This document shows positions 55,419 through 64,000 of a DNA stretch of 64,000 nucleotides, piece by piece. Location of the stretch: positions 1,240,001 through 1,304,000 of the forward strand of contig NZ_WRXN01000001.1 in the NCBI RefSeq assembly GCF_009758205.1. Reading direction: 5' to 3'. The stretch comes from Chitinophaga tropicalis. Its GTDB lineage: Bacteria; Bacteroidota; Bacteroidia; Chitinophagales; Chitinophagaceae. Numbering within the stretch: position 1 is the first letter of the stretch; each line of letters begins with the position of its first letter. Made by a program: the position numbers and the translations under genes. The notes beneath the pieces are model-generated. The model did no database searches, was not told the DNA's origin, and worked only from the letters and a program-made list of their open reading frames with translations.

Positions 55419-56753
55419 ATGATCCGTGGCTTTGTTAATTCCCTGAAATATGCCGGTACCTCCGACCTGCCGGAATATGATATTAAGAGAAGCATCTGTA
55501 TCGGCGTGAATCTTCTTTGCATTTACGTCATCTTTTTAAACCTGGCTTCCGGAGCTATCTTTTATATCCTGAGCGGCAATTTACTCATACCTGCAGGCGC
55601 TTATCTGGAAGCGGGCATAGTATATGGCATCATTATATTAAATCGCAAAAAGAAATATTCCCTTGCCAATCTGCTATTTTATTTAACGATCAGTTTTGCC
55701 ACTTTTTATTTTTCAGCAATTCTAGGCAAATCTTCGGGAACGCCTTTGATGATCCTGTTTCTTTTTGGGCTTATCTTTTACCTGTTCACTAGCCCTAAGA
55801 TGAGGGCATACTGCATTCTGTTTAATCTCTTGTTGCTAGTGGCCATGGAGGTCAACCGCGAGCTTGAGGTAATTCCTGCGGCAGAGTTCACAGGTTTGGT
55901 CCAGCACATTATTCGTTGGCTTGTCTACGTAGTAGTCATAAGTTTGACGTTAAAGATTTTTCAATTATACCATAAGAACACCAACCTTTTAATAAAGCTC
56001 CATACTTATTCTAAAACCATCAAGGCGTCGTTAAGTGTCGAGGAAGAATTAAATAAGCTCAAAAATGTACTTTTTCAGCACATCTCGCATGATCTTCGGG
56101 GACCTTACTTCGGTGTTTCTTCCCATTGTTTTTTTATTCATTCCAAAGTGATGGAGAATAAACCTGTTACTCAGGCAGATACAAGCAAACTGCTGGATGT
56201 GTCTGACCATTATAAGTACATGCTGGAGAATTTTTTGGAAATGGCCAAATTCAAGGACGCTGGCCTGAACACACCAGAGATTTCATCAATTAGTCTAAGA
56301 AGTGAAATTTCGAAAATAGTGGAGATGCACCGTTACCTGGCAGTTCAGAAAAACGTGACCATCAGCATAAATTTTTCAGAGGACTTTCCAACATATATCC
56401 TAGCCGATAAACTAAAAATATCCCGCATTATTTATAATCTTTTAAATAATGCTATTAAATTTACAAGGAATAACACCAAGATAACCATAACGGCCAACCT
56501 TTTAAAAGATAGGTGGAGTCTGGCAGTAGCAGATCAAGGTAAAGGGATCCGTTATGACAAAATAGAACAGCTTTTCCAACCATACGTCACAGAAAAAAGC
56601 CCAGAAAATCCCGAGGGTGTAGGTTTAGGTCTTTTTATCACCAAACACCTTGCAACTATTCTGGGCGCCGAGATTTCCGTTAAAAGCAAGAACAGTGGAG
56701 GGGCCTCCTTTGAGGTCATATTCCCCTATGAAAAGCAGCTTGCCGTTATTTAG
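55419..56753 (+). CDS. Membrane sensor histidine kinase
   Basis: The frame opens at 55371, but ATG 55419 (MIRGFVNSLK) is preferred, giving 444 residues. Five to six membrane helices span about 27-182. The HisKA box QHISHDLRGP puts the phosphate-accepting His at 224. The ATPase domain has NNAIKFTRNNT (N box), DQGKGIRYDKIEQLF (G1) and GVGLGLFITKHL (G2). No fused receiver, so it likely signals to one of the response regulators at 57992 and 58721. Its last 8 bp overlap the end of the convergent terpene synthase gene. Confidence 0.9.
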   Translation: MIRGFVNSLKYAGTSDLPEYDIKRSICIGVNLLCIYVIFLNLASGAIFYILSGNLLIPAGAYLEAGIVYGIIILNRKKKYSLANLLFYLTISFATFYFSAILGKSSGTPLMILFLFGLIFYLFTSPKMRAYCILFNLLLLVAMEVNRELEVIPAAEFTGLVQHIIRWLVYVVVISLTLKIFQLYHKNTNLLIKLHTYSKTIKASLSVEEELNKLKNVLFQHISHDLRGPYFGVSSHCFFIHSKVMENKPVTQADTSKLLDVSDHYKYMLENFLEMAKFKDAGLNTPEISSISLRSEISKIVEMHRYLAVQKNVTISINFSEDFPTYILADKLKISRIIYNLLNNAIKFTRNNTKITITANLLKDRWSLAVADQGKGIRYDKIEQLFQPYVTEKSPENPEGVGLGLFITKHLATILGAEISVKSKNSGGASFEVIFPYEKQLAVI

Positions 56754-57861
56754 CCACAGTTTCTCTGGTTTGGGTTTCCTGCCACAGAGACAAAGGACGT
56801 TTATAACGAGAAGTATATGTTTGCCAGCGCCAGCAAGCCTGCAATACCGATTTCAAACCGGACAGATACCTGGAAATCTCGATCTTTGACATTTCGGAAA
56901 TTGTGCATTGATTTAAACGGTCATTTACTGCTGTTATGGTTTCATTATAGTCAGCCAGTAAGTTGCGGATGATATGTCCTGCTACCTCGATGGCATCATC
57001 CAGTCGCATACGGAAGTTATTTACCCAAACGATAACAATCAGATTTGAACTGCTTCCGTTATCAATAACCTCTTTTTCAAAAGAAAACAGATCATTGGTG
57101 AGTGCTCCGATATAGGAAACTGTTTCATTTAAATTTCGGATATCCTCGGCCAGGCCGATCCTGTGTAATAGGTCCCAGTCCAGGAAGGCAGAGTTAGCGT
57201 ATTCAATAAGAGATACGGTATGCGGCATGCCGGAAATATCCGCTCGCATATAGATATATTCTTCAATCGACTGGAGATGACCCAGCGTAACAAGATCATA
57301 AGCCTGGTGAGCAATATTGATATGGTCAAGGTATAGACGAATGAAATGGTCAAACCAATCCTTCGGAGAAGAATCAGCGATTTGCTGTAATACTTCTATA
57401 TTGGCTATTTCTGCCAGAGATGCTTTAGGCTGCAGCTTCAGGTCATTTCCTATGGATGATAGTCTGTCCCGAATTTCATACAGTATTTTCATTTCCTGAT
57501 TGGTGGGTCTGGCGTCTCGTCCCATTTTATCGTTCAGATAAAAATCTACTGCATAATTTTTTGACAGTATAATTATTTTCTCCAGGGGTGCGGCTGGGAA
57601 CAAAAACATTGCGCAGGTTATATATGCATCAGCATCGGGCAGGAGTATCCCATATTTTTCACCAAAGCTGGTGGTGCTTTTCTTCAGCTCCGCAATAGCA
57701 GGATGAGGCGTATAGTCGCTGCAATAAAGATCAAAATCAAAATTTCCGGAATTAAATAACGAAAGAAGTGATATCGATTGGTTTGCATTGATCAATTCGG
57801 TGTACTGCTGTTGAATTCGATGCAATGCGGTGTTAACAACGGATGATACGTGCTGCACCAT
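56746..57861 (-). CDS. Class I terpene synthase
   Basis: 371 residues. The Mg-binding NSE triad is intact: NDLFSFEKE at 256-264. The expected effector Arg is at 206 (YMRADISGM), and the C-terminal pair is WQTYTSRY. The Asp-rich motif is unusual: NDKMGRD (110-116) where most bacterial enzymes have DDxxD or DDxxxD. The enzyme would cyclise a linear prenyl diphosphate; size fits a sesqui- or diterpene product, which cannot be told from sequence. It stands alone between a histidine kinase gene and a response regulator gene, with no prenyltransferase or P450 nearby. Confidence 0.88.
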   Translation of the reverse strand: MVQHVSSVVNTALHRIQQQYTELINANQSISLLSLFNSGNFDFDLYCSDYTPHPAIAELKKSTTSFGEKYGILLPDADAYITCAMFLFPAAPLEKIIILSKNYAVDFYLNDKMGRDARPTNQEMKILYEIRDRLSSIGNDLKLQPKASLAEIANIEVLQQIADSSPKDWFDHFIRLYLDHINIAHQAYDLVTLGHLQSIEEYIYMRADISGMPHTVSLIEYANSAFLDWDLLHRIGLAEDIRNLNETVSYIGALTNDLFSFEKEVIDNGSSSNLIVIVWVNNFRMRLDDAIEVAGHIIRNLLADYNETITAVNDRLNQCTISEMSKIEISRYLSGLKSVLQACWRWQTYTSRYKRPLSLWQETQTRETVAK

Positions 57862-57991
57862 AGGTAAGGCTTTAATGGTTGATTGATATAGGAAATTTAC
57901 GACGGAAATGGCATCTGAAATTCAGCGCAAAGGTAAATGCGGAGGGTTGGATAAGTGTTTCTATTTAGTGAATTTTTACCTGTTTGTTATT

Positions 57992-58597
57992 ATGAAAAAT
58001 AAATCTATACTGCTCGCTGATGATCACAGCATTGTTCGCAAAGGGCTGCGGACGATAATCACCGACATGCTTGGGTTTAAAGACGTGGAAGAGGTTGAAA
58101 GCTGTAACATGCTGATGGTAGCACTTAAGAAGCGGCCTTATACTCACCTGGTTTTGGATATGATATTGCCGGATGGCCATTGCATTGAGGTTTTGCCTAA
58201 CATAAAATCTCTATATCCGGAATTGATTATTGCCGTTTTTAGCCAGCAGGAGCCTAATCCATATCTTGCCCTGCTTGGGCAATATGGCATTAAAAAGTTT
58301 ATAGCAAAATCTTCCCCGGAAACCACAATAGTTAGCGGATTAAAAGAATTTCTTAATGAGGATAAATGCGAGATATATGATGGCTCAATAAAACAAACAC
58401 CATTTGATACACTCACGCATCGGGAGCTGGAAGTACTGCATTATCTGCTCATTGGAAACAAACCAAGTGATATAAAGAATAAGCTAAATATTAGTCCACA
58501 ATCAGTCCATACTTACACCCAAAGGATCATGGCAAAAACGAATACAGGGAATCTGGTGCAGTTGCAGCAACTGGCGAATGCCTGTGGATTCAGCTGA
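57992..58597 (+). CDS. LuxR/NarL-type response regulator
   Basis: Start chosen at ATG 57992 (MKNKSILLADDH), giving 201 residues; the frame upstream is not receiver-like. Receiver domain with acidic pocket D10-D11, phospho-acceptor D56 (LVLDMILPDG) and Lys in FIAKSSP. C-terminal LuxR helix-turn-helix LTHRELEVLHYLLIGNKPSD followed by ISPQSVHTYTQRIMAKT. Divergent from the terpene synthase gene, sharing a 130-bp promoter region with it, so it is a candidate regulator of it. Confidence 0.9.
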   Translation: MKNKSILLADDHSIVRKGLRTIITDMLGFKDVEEVESCNMLMVALKKRPYTHLVLDMILPDGHCIEVLPNIKSLYPELIIAVFSQQEPNPYLALLGQYGIKKFIAKSSPETTIVSGLKEFLNEDKCEIYDGSIKQTPFDTLTHRELEVLHYLLIGNKPSDIKNKLNISPQSVHTYTQRIMAKTNTGNLVQLQQLANACGFS

Positions 58598-58720
58598 TGA
58601 ATATAGTTAGTAAGTCACATAACTATTTTACGTGTCGGATCTTCTTAGAGTTCTAATACCCCATGGAAACCATTGCTATGTATTAATCAACCTTATACGC
58701 TAATTAAATCTTATTCTGTT

Positions 58721-59095
58721 ATGAAGCACCTTTCTGTCGCCATTGTTGATGACAATGATACAATGCGTTCCTCCGCCCGCGTATTATTGAAAATGTTGGG
58801 GTATTATGTGGCCATAGAAGCAAAGAATGGCCAGGACCTGATTTCGCAACTTGAATCTGCTATGGCCCAACCGGATATATGCCTGCTTGACTTAAATATG
58901 CCAGTAATGGATGGGTTTGAAACTGCCCAAGTACTATCTCAAAAATATCCCGGCATTCGAATCCTGGCATTTTCCGCACAAGCAACACCGAGCCAAATTC
59001 AACGTATCAAAAGTTGTGGTGCCCATGGCTTTTTATCGAAGGAAAGCGACATTCAACGGTGGAGAGAAGAACTGCGAAAAATAGCCCCTGATTAA
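58721..59095 (+). CDS. Single-domain response regulator (CheY-like)
   Basis: Start chosen at ATG 58721 (MKHLSVAIVDDND), giving 124 residues. Only a receiver domain: acidic pocket D10-D11, phospho-acceptor D57 (CLLDLNMPVMDGFE), Thr/Ser switch FSAQA and Lys in LSKESD. No output domain. It may act as a phosphate shuttle or sink with the histidine kinase at 55419, or bind a protein target. Confidence 0.9.
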   Translation: MKHLSVAIVDDNDTMRSSARVLLKMLGYYVAIEAKNGQDLISQLESAMAQPDICLLDLNMPVMDGFETAQVLSQKYPGIRILAFSAQATPSQIQRIKSCGAHGFLSKESDIQRWREELRKIAPD

Positions 59096-59816
59096 TCTTT
59101 TTGTATATGAACTATTGAAGGCTTCCAGTACATTCGTTTGTACATTCTTTTGATCAGCCTAGCAACTACCCAAGCAATAACATTGAAAGTATATCCCGGA
59201 AAAAGCATAGATCTAACTTTGAAGATCGTTTTCTTTGCGGTTGAAAATCAATTCTGTACCTGAAAAGGAAATTTTTTTTTGAGAAAGTGAGCGTTGAATA
59301 TGTTTTTCGCTGTAGTTTTATGTTCTCACCGCAAATTTCGTGGCGGTGCTCCAAGTCAATAGTTTCTTCTTCTTCTTCGGTAAGGCAGCGATCTTTTTAC
59401 CATAATTATCGCGCCATGAACCGATTCCTCAAGTTTGCTCAAAAAGCTGGTATAACGCCGCTGTCTTTTCAATTACCTTTTTTGCGTCACTGGTGTAAAA
59501 AGGCCATGCTTTATTTTGGCATTTTTACTCTAGGGAGTAAGTCTGTATCCTGCCGCCACCACATGGTCGCTGGAATCCCTTCTTACTTTAAACGAGCTGT
59601 TTTTTACCGACGCTTACGCAGGTATAATTAACGTGGATCCGAAGTTGTGTGGGTGGCAGCCTTCGTGACGACTTATGCACTATGAACAAAGCCAACTATA
59701 CATTTTCTGAACAAATGCTTGTGCGATTTTATCATTTATTAAAGAATTGCTATGCCAACAAAACCTTATCTCAGTTTCAATTCCTCGTAAAAAAGGTAGA
59801 CGGAACCATTATATAA

Positions 59817-59928
59817 CCGGCAGGTTTATCCATAGCTGCATGAATGCAGCTTCACCTCCCATCCTCCGGGATCAGGATGTGAGATGGAGATTGGGAGCCG
59901 GGCCTATGGCCCTGGCTCTACCTGCTGG
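59817..59928 (+). ncRNA. Candidate structured RNA (or DNA cruciform), four-way junction
   Basis: A 9-bp closing stem, CCGGCAGGT (59817-59825) with ACCTGCTGG (59920-59928), encloses three hairpins. Hairpin 1 is AGCTGCAT/ATGCAGCT (59834-59851). Hairpin 2 is CTCC + CATCCT / AGGATG + GGAG (59856-59889). Hairpin 3 is GAGCCGGGCC / GGCCC-T-GGCTC (59895-59918). I match it to no known riboswitch, tRNA-like RNA or ribozyme. Strand is chosen because a plus-strand terminator lies downstream. Confidence 0.5.
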
Positions 59929-60153
59929 GAAAATTAAACCTTATTTCATTAGTTAACCCTAGTTACTATGTCTGCAGTAGCCTTATACGTTATCCTATTA
60001 ATAGTTATAGCTTGCATACAATGCCGTCTTGCCGCTTTCAATTATATCTTAAAGCAGCGCTCAGGATTTTCTCCGTTGGATCTTCTGCGTGAGCAAAGCG
60101 CGTTCTCATTTTTCTTTAATTGTAAAATATTTATAAAGGTCCTATGCGACAAG

Positions 60154-60204
60154 GGCCTGGCTGGCCCTCCCTATTTGGGCGGGTTCGGCCAGGCTAAATT
60201 TTTT
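60154..60204 (+). terminator. Strong rho-independent terminator-like hairpin
   Basis: GCCTGGC (60155-60161) pairs with GCCAGGC (60188-60194). Inside it CCCTCCC (60165-60171) pairs with GGGCGGG (60177-60183) around TATTT. Six T residues (60199-60204) follow almost at once. No protein gene ends just upstream, which supports a non-coding transcript ending here. Confidence 0.6.
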
Positions 60205-60722
60205 CCATTTGCTATCCCGGTAAATGGCATGAGTAAACGCAGACGCCGATTTTGTAAAGCGGCGCCTCCAGATTGCCAAAGTCCCTAGTGAATTTAAGAA
60301 GTTTTATAGCCACTCTCCGGCCTGGCTACTGGCCAAAGTGTTCAGGTGCAACACTCGAAAGGAGGCGGGATGAATCCGGCGAACATTCCGCTATCCTTTT
60401 ATCTAAGTGACATAGACTTTTTAATTTGACCCGACCAACCAAGTATCCCAACTAAAAACAGACATCAGCACAATCAAAGGTGCAAGTAAGGTGTATCTAT
60501 AAACACACCAAACAGCCATGGAAGTTACAAGCCCGATTAAACAGGTCCTAAAAATTGGCATAAGAAAGATTAAAGAAGTGAGATTCCCCAAAAGCAATTG
60601 AAGCACTGCCGCCCAGTAATGGCAGGTAGCCTTATTGTCTGCACCTTACCTTAAGAAGGCGTAAGATGTAGTGCTGTCAGTGCCCAGGAATTAACATTGT
60701 GTAGAACGAAAAAGCAAAATTT

Positions 60723-61910
60723 ATGCAAAAGGTAATCCTTTTTGTTGTGGTCATGCTGGTATTTATAAAGGGATTTAGCCAACCCTCTTATAAAAAAGGG
60801 TGCATTGTTACCAGGAATGCTGATACCCTGCGTGGATATATATACTTTAACCGTATTAATACTCCATTGTTCGAGCTCAGGTATCGCCCTACGGCTTCCG
60901 CAAAGGAAAAAATTATTTCCTCTGCCGACATCTCTTGCTACTGGATAAGGGGGCAGGGAAAGTTTATTAGTACGCCTGTGTTGCTTTCCATCTATGATCT
61001 CCACAGGGAAAACGACATGGTATATAATGACAACGTACCAGTGATAGCACTCCTTAAAGAGCTTGTAAAAGGCCCTAATTATTCTCTATATAAGATGGAA
61101 TATGAAAAGGACCGCTTTTTCATCTGCAGAGAGGATACTCCCAGAATTGTAGAGGAACTGATAAATCTTGAAACATCGGGCTATTACGCCGTCCGGCGCT
61201 ACAGGCAGCAGCTGGCATCGATGCTGGATGATGAGGATCCGTACCAGGAACAGATACGCCTATGCGAATATGTGGAAGGGGATTTAAAAAAAGTAGCGAC
61301 TTATCTAAACGAAGGCGCCCCTGTCCTAAAAAGCCGGTCACACCTGGTCAGATGGTATGTCGGGGCTGGCATCGCAAAGATGTGGCCCTATATGGGCTCC
61401 CATTTTTATACGCTAAATCCGATGACACCCGCCTTAGGGATATCTCTTACTGCCGGATTTACAAGGCCATGGCTAAAAAGAACAGAAAAACTGATTTCAG
61501 GGTCAAGCCTCACACTTTCTGCCTTGCAGAGTTGCTACCAGCCGGCAAGGCAGGACCCAGGCTTTCTGAGGAAAAATACGCATGATATTATGCTGGCAAC
61601 GCTTACATCCATGATTAGCTACCGTGTACTGGACCGGTTCCATTTCCGTTGCTATGCGGGTTTGGAAGGTTATGCGCGGTTTGGCATTTTCAAACCAGTA
61701 CCAGCAGCTGCAGATGCTAGTTCGGTATGGAAGGAGGTTCTGAGAAAAACTTTAACTGGCGTGATGTCAGGAATAAATATCAATGCCAGAGTTGAATTCC
61801 GGAAAATAAGTATCGCAGCCTCCTATGCCCTCAAGACGCTGCCATCCTTTGGTAATGATGTAACCCTGGATTGTAAAAGTAGGGCTGTCATGCTATACTA
61901 TTATTTTTAA
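60723..61910 (+). CDS. Exported protein, outer-membrane-type, 395 aa (tandem family copy 1)
   Basis: Signal peptide MQKVILFVVVMLVFIKGFSQ. The N-terminal part opens with KGCIVTRNADTLRGYIYF, a pattern shared with the next two genes. The C-terminal half is beta-rich with alternating aromatic strands (LVRWYVGAGIA, YRVLDRFHFRCYAGLEGYARFG) and ends SRAVMLYYYF with a terminal Phe, as in outer-membrane barrels. Such proteins are common and uncharacterised in Bacteroidota. Confidence 0.75.
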   Translation: MQKVILFVVVMLVFIKGFSQPSYKKGCIVTRNADTLRGYIYFNRINTPLFELRYRPTASAKEKIISSADISCYWIRGQGKFISTPVLLSIYDLHRENDMVYNDNVPVIALLKELVKGPNYSLYKMEYEKDRFFICREDTPRIVEELINLETSGYYAVRRYRQQLASMLDDEDPYQEQIRLCEYVEGDLKKVATYLNEGAPVLKSRSHLVRWYVGAGIAKMWPYMGSHFYTLNPMTPALGISLTAGFTRPWLKRTEKLISGSSLTLSALQSCYQPARQDPGFLRKNTHDIMLATLTSMISYRVLDRFHFRCYAGLEGYARFGIFKPVPAAADASSVWKEVLRKTLTGVMSGININARVEFRKISIAASYALKTLPSFGNDVTLDCKSRAVMLYYYF

Positions 61911-61931
61911 AACGTGCTAATATTATCATAT

Positions 61932-63290
61932 ATGAGACCTCAATTATTTGTTTTCCTGGTTTTGGTAATCCTCCCTCTGGCCTCGGCAAATGCGCAAGAT
62001 ATTTATGATCGGGGGTACATAATAAAAAATAACGGCGACTCCCTGGCAGGTTATCTTCTCTATAATGGTGCCCCGGCAAGATATTTCAAGTTGCAGTATA
62101 AAAACCGAACAAATACAGCTCCCGTTTTCATAGCTTCCTTAGATATTGTCCGCTTTAAGATAGGGGATGACCTTTATGTAAAAGAAACAGTCGACATGTA
62201 TGAGCCCCTTATAAATCCTTTTGAAAAAACCATTAGCACACTTACTCATCAGATGACCTGCTTTCTGCTTCGTAAAGCTGCCGGTCCTGTCGTAGATCTT
62301 TATTCATATAACGGAGAAAGACAGCGTTTTTTTATCCGTATAAAAATTCATAAAGACAGTATGGGAACCTATCCCGGCCTTCAGGAGCTGGTGTACTGGG
62401 AACCGGCATATTATAACTCGGTCGGTCCTTTTGAAAAGATGGACATCAGAAGCTATAGTCATATTGACAGCCAGATGGTTCGCGAAAAAGGGCAGTCACT
62501 TTTCTATTTTGGCTACCGGCGACAGTTGAGCTCACTTTTGAAAAATCCAGAATTCCAGATATTTAGGAATCTGCCTTACCTGGAACCGTTTTTAGTGGCG
62601 GCTATTGATTATATCAATGGAGGAGGCAGCTGGAACCCTCCTACAATCCCCAGAGATGTTACTGCTAAGGTTTTTATAGCTGCCGGGGTAACTGCAGGCA
62701 GAACAAAAGCTATTGAAGCCACTCACGAAAAAGCAACTGCGAACTTCCCTTGGCGCATCTTTCCAGTATTGGCGGCCGGAGTAGAACTACAGGCACCAAA
62801 GGACGCTCCTTCATTTTGTGCAAGGATGCAGCTATCCTGGACGCGCTTTAACACTGGAACCGGAAGGATGGATTTTTTCAACCGTCCTACCTACTATTTG
62901 GCTTATGATATCCAGTCTTTGGCGTTGACACTTGCCCCAACCTGGAAGATTGCCAATGGATGTGGTCCTTTTATCCTATATATGGGACCGGAGCTGACCC
63001 TTGAGGAACTCTTTATTAATACCACCCGCTTTGGTAGTGAAATGGGTGCGCCCCTAATCGATTGGTATGATGCCAGGTTCCAAAGAATGATGGCCACATT
63101 GGGAATTTACTGGCTGCTCAGGGCAGAAAAATATGCTTTAACCATACAGGCGCCGGTATTGTCAAGTAAAATTCTCTTAGGTAATACTGATTATATGTTA
63201 GGGAAAACACAGGCGGCCATCGGCCTGTCCTATAACCTGTTGGGGCATAAGGCCCGCAAGCTCAAGAAAATAGTGTGGCTCAGCCATTAA
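61932..63290 (+). CDS. Exported protein, outer-membrane-type, 452 aa (tandem family copy 2)
   Basis: The frame opens at 61914; ATG 61932 (MRPQLFVFLVLVILPLASANAQ) gives a proper signal peptide. It continues DRGYIIKNNGDSLAGYLLYN, paralleling the preceding gene. The C-terminal half reads as beta-barrel strands (VFIAAGVTAGR, FCARMQLSWTRF, FILYMGPELTL, AIGLSYNLLGHK). Only 21 bp follow the previous gene, so the two are co-transcribed. Ligand or role unknown. Confidence 0.75.
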   Translation: MRPQLFVFLVLVILPLASANAQDIYDRGYIIKNNGDSLAGYLLYNGAPARYFKLQYKNRTNTAPVFIASLDIVRFKIGDDLYVKETVDMYEPLINPFEKTISTLTHQMTCFLLRKAAGPVVDLYSYNGERQRFFIRIKIHKDSMGTYPGLQELVYWEPAYYNSVGPFEKMDIRSYSHIDSQMVREKGQSLFYFGYRRQLSSLLKNPEFQIFRNLPYLEPFLVAAIDYINGGGSWNPPTIPRDVTAKVFIAAGVTAGRTKAIEATHEKATANFPWRIFPVLAAGVELQAPKDAPSFCARMQLSWTRFNTGTGRMDFFNRPTYYLAYDIQSLALTLAPTWKIANGCGPFILYMGPELTLEELFINTTRFGSEMGAPLIDWYDARFQRMMATLGIYWLLRAEKYALTIQAPVLSSKILLGNTDYMLGKTQAAIGLSYNLLGHKARKLKKIVWLSH

Positions 63291-63341
63291 GCAAAAGGCA
63301 AAAAGTAAGTATATGTAATAAGCAAAATCTTTAAGTAAAAC

Positions 63342-64000
63342 ATGAAACCCTTTTTTGTTTTTGTATTGGGCCTTTGTCTGCCGGTACTTATAGTAGCTCA
63401 AAGAATGTATAGGTGTGGATACCTGGTAGACCGGTTCGGAGACACACTGAGCGGTCAGATTTCATTTGATCACTGGAAGGAGCCGGGCAAGATTTTATTT
63501 AAAGCGCCCGGAAGCCCGGTGGCCCGCTATTCACTTTATGAAATAAGGCTCATTGTTTTTCCTGGTAGTGATACCTATAAGCGCATTATAGATGAGGAAG
63601 GCCCCAAAATACTCCATTCCCTGGTAGATGGAGGTTATATTCAGCTCTATGAACAGATGGGGGGAGAGTGTCATTTTTACTTAGGCTATGGAGAAGATTT
63701 TATGCCGGCAGTAATTGACCCTCGATCCTTTAAACCTTTACCCAAACCTATTTACAAGGATGGCTGCAGTTATGTGTTTTCCTATTATGATCCTCGCAAG
63801 GGTGTAATGCCCCTGGTCGATACCCTTGAATTAAAAGGTACTTTTTTTTCAAAGCCATGGCTGGAAGAACTGGCCTATAAGCTAAATGGGGGAGCGAACG
63901 CACGCTCCTTTACCTCATTTCGTCCCTCTACTCATTTTGTTCCCTTTATAGGTGCTGGTCGCGGCCAGGCCATTGTAACCGGTGGCCCTGACAGGGCCTG
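63342..64000 (+). CDS. Exported protein, outer-membrane-type (tandem family copy 3, cut by window edge)
   Basis: ATG 63342 starts MKPFFVFVLGLCLPVLIVAQ, a signal peptide. It is followed by RCGYLVDRFGDTLSGQISF, the same opening pattern as the two upstream genes. The frame stays open for 219 codons to the window end. A later segment, FVPFIGAGRGQ, marks the first barrel-like strand. Third member of a tandem array. Confidence 0.75.
   Translation, partial: MKPFFVFVLGLCLPVLIVAQRMYRCGYLVDRFGDTLSGQISFDHWKEPGKILFKAPGSPVARYSLYEIRLIVFPGSDTYKRIIDEEGPKILHSLVDGGYIQLYEQMGGECHFYLGYGEDFMPAVIDPRSFKPLPKPIYKDGCSYVFSYYDPRKGVMPLVDTLELKGTFFSKPWLEELAYKLNGGANARSFTSFRPSTHFVPFIGAGRGQAIVTGGPDRA

Larger units (their letters stand above)
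59096..60722. other. 1.6-kb stretch without a convincing gene
   Basis: Frames at 59287-59631, 59747-59956, 59968-60288 (plus) and 60421-60606 (minus) have no recognisable domains. Several are crossed by strong inverted repeats, so they are probably accidental, although 59968-60288 begins with a plausible membrane helix. The region contains a four-way-junction-like fold (59817-59928), a terminator-like hairpin (60154-60204) and a copy of the 16-bp repeat seen at 54823. It may encode a structured RNA or be a remnant of mobile DNA. Confidence 0.5.

Noticed and set aside
59895..59918. GAGCC hairpin as group II intron domain V
   Set aside because: It lacks the AGC/CGT triad partner, the two-base bulge and the GNRA loop, and no reverse transcriptase gene is present.
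59968..60288. 106-codon plus-strand frame with a hydrophobic start
   Set aside because: Its second half runs through a terminator-like hairpin and reads as low-information, basic sequence; no domain recognised. Kept only as a possibility.
60421..60606. 61-codon minus-strand hydrophobic frame
   Set aside because: Hydrophobicity follows from the A+T/T-rich composition; no neighbour or start signal supports it.

Overview
The window looks like a chromosome segment of a Chitinophaga-like member of the Bacteroidota. Support comes from SusC/SusD pairs under ECF sigma factor/FecR control, TAnnTTTG/TTTG-type promoters, Bacteroidota-type conjugation genes (traE to traN order), DUF6520-like and MauE-like genes, and a class I terpene synthase. 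Genus-level assignment is inference.

Layout. (1) 1-2017: 5' end of a TonB-dependent receptor gene, two tandem tRNA-Ala(GGC) genes with a promoter and a terminator, and two hypothetical genes. (2) 2406-11727, plus strand: ECF sigma factor, FecR, SusC, SusD and a TlpA-like thiol-disulfide protein. (3) 11784-17620, minus strand: a tight operon of a TPR protein, a TPR-containing family 2 glycosyltransferase, a LanKC-type (class III) lanthipeptide synthetase and a MauE-like redox membrane protein, followed by a decayed and an intact copy of a small exported Cys-containing protein. (4) 18200-21329, plus strand: AraC-type regulator, then a second MauE / small Cys protein / secreted-protein module. 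(5) 27982-21363, minus strand: a second sigma-FecR-SusC-SusD unit, mirror-image to unit 2, so the two units enclose the redox/lanthipeptide island. (6) 28137-28679: two small genes, one an XRE-type regulator. (7) 28885-54483, minus strand: a long, visibly more G+C-rich conjugative block. It holds transfer genes traE, traF, traG (VirB4-like ATPase), a lipoprotein, three tandem TraI-like paralogs, traJ, traK, traL-like, traM and traN, then about 14 accessory genes including two solitary DNA methyltransferases and several paralogous families of unknown function. No relaxase, coupling protein or integrase is visible, so this is one part of an ICE or integrated plasmid. (8) 55015-59095: a small possible DNA-binding protein, a membrane histidine kinase, a convergent terpene synthase and two response regulators. 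(9) 59096-60722: 1.6 kb without a convincing gene, but with a predicted 112-nt four-way-junction fold and a strong terminator-like hairpin. (10) 60723-64000: three tandem exported, probably outer-membrane, paralogs, the last cut by the window edge.

The strongest points for a second look are: the short Arg/Lys/Gly-rich C-terminal tails shared by most unrelated accessory proteins of the conjugative block (a candidate secretion or nucleic-acid-binding signal); the LanKC + glycosyltransferase + MauE cluster, with a TPR-only glycosyltransferase paralog and a decayed small-protein gene; and the structured, gene-free region near 59.8-60.2 kb.
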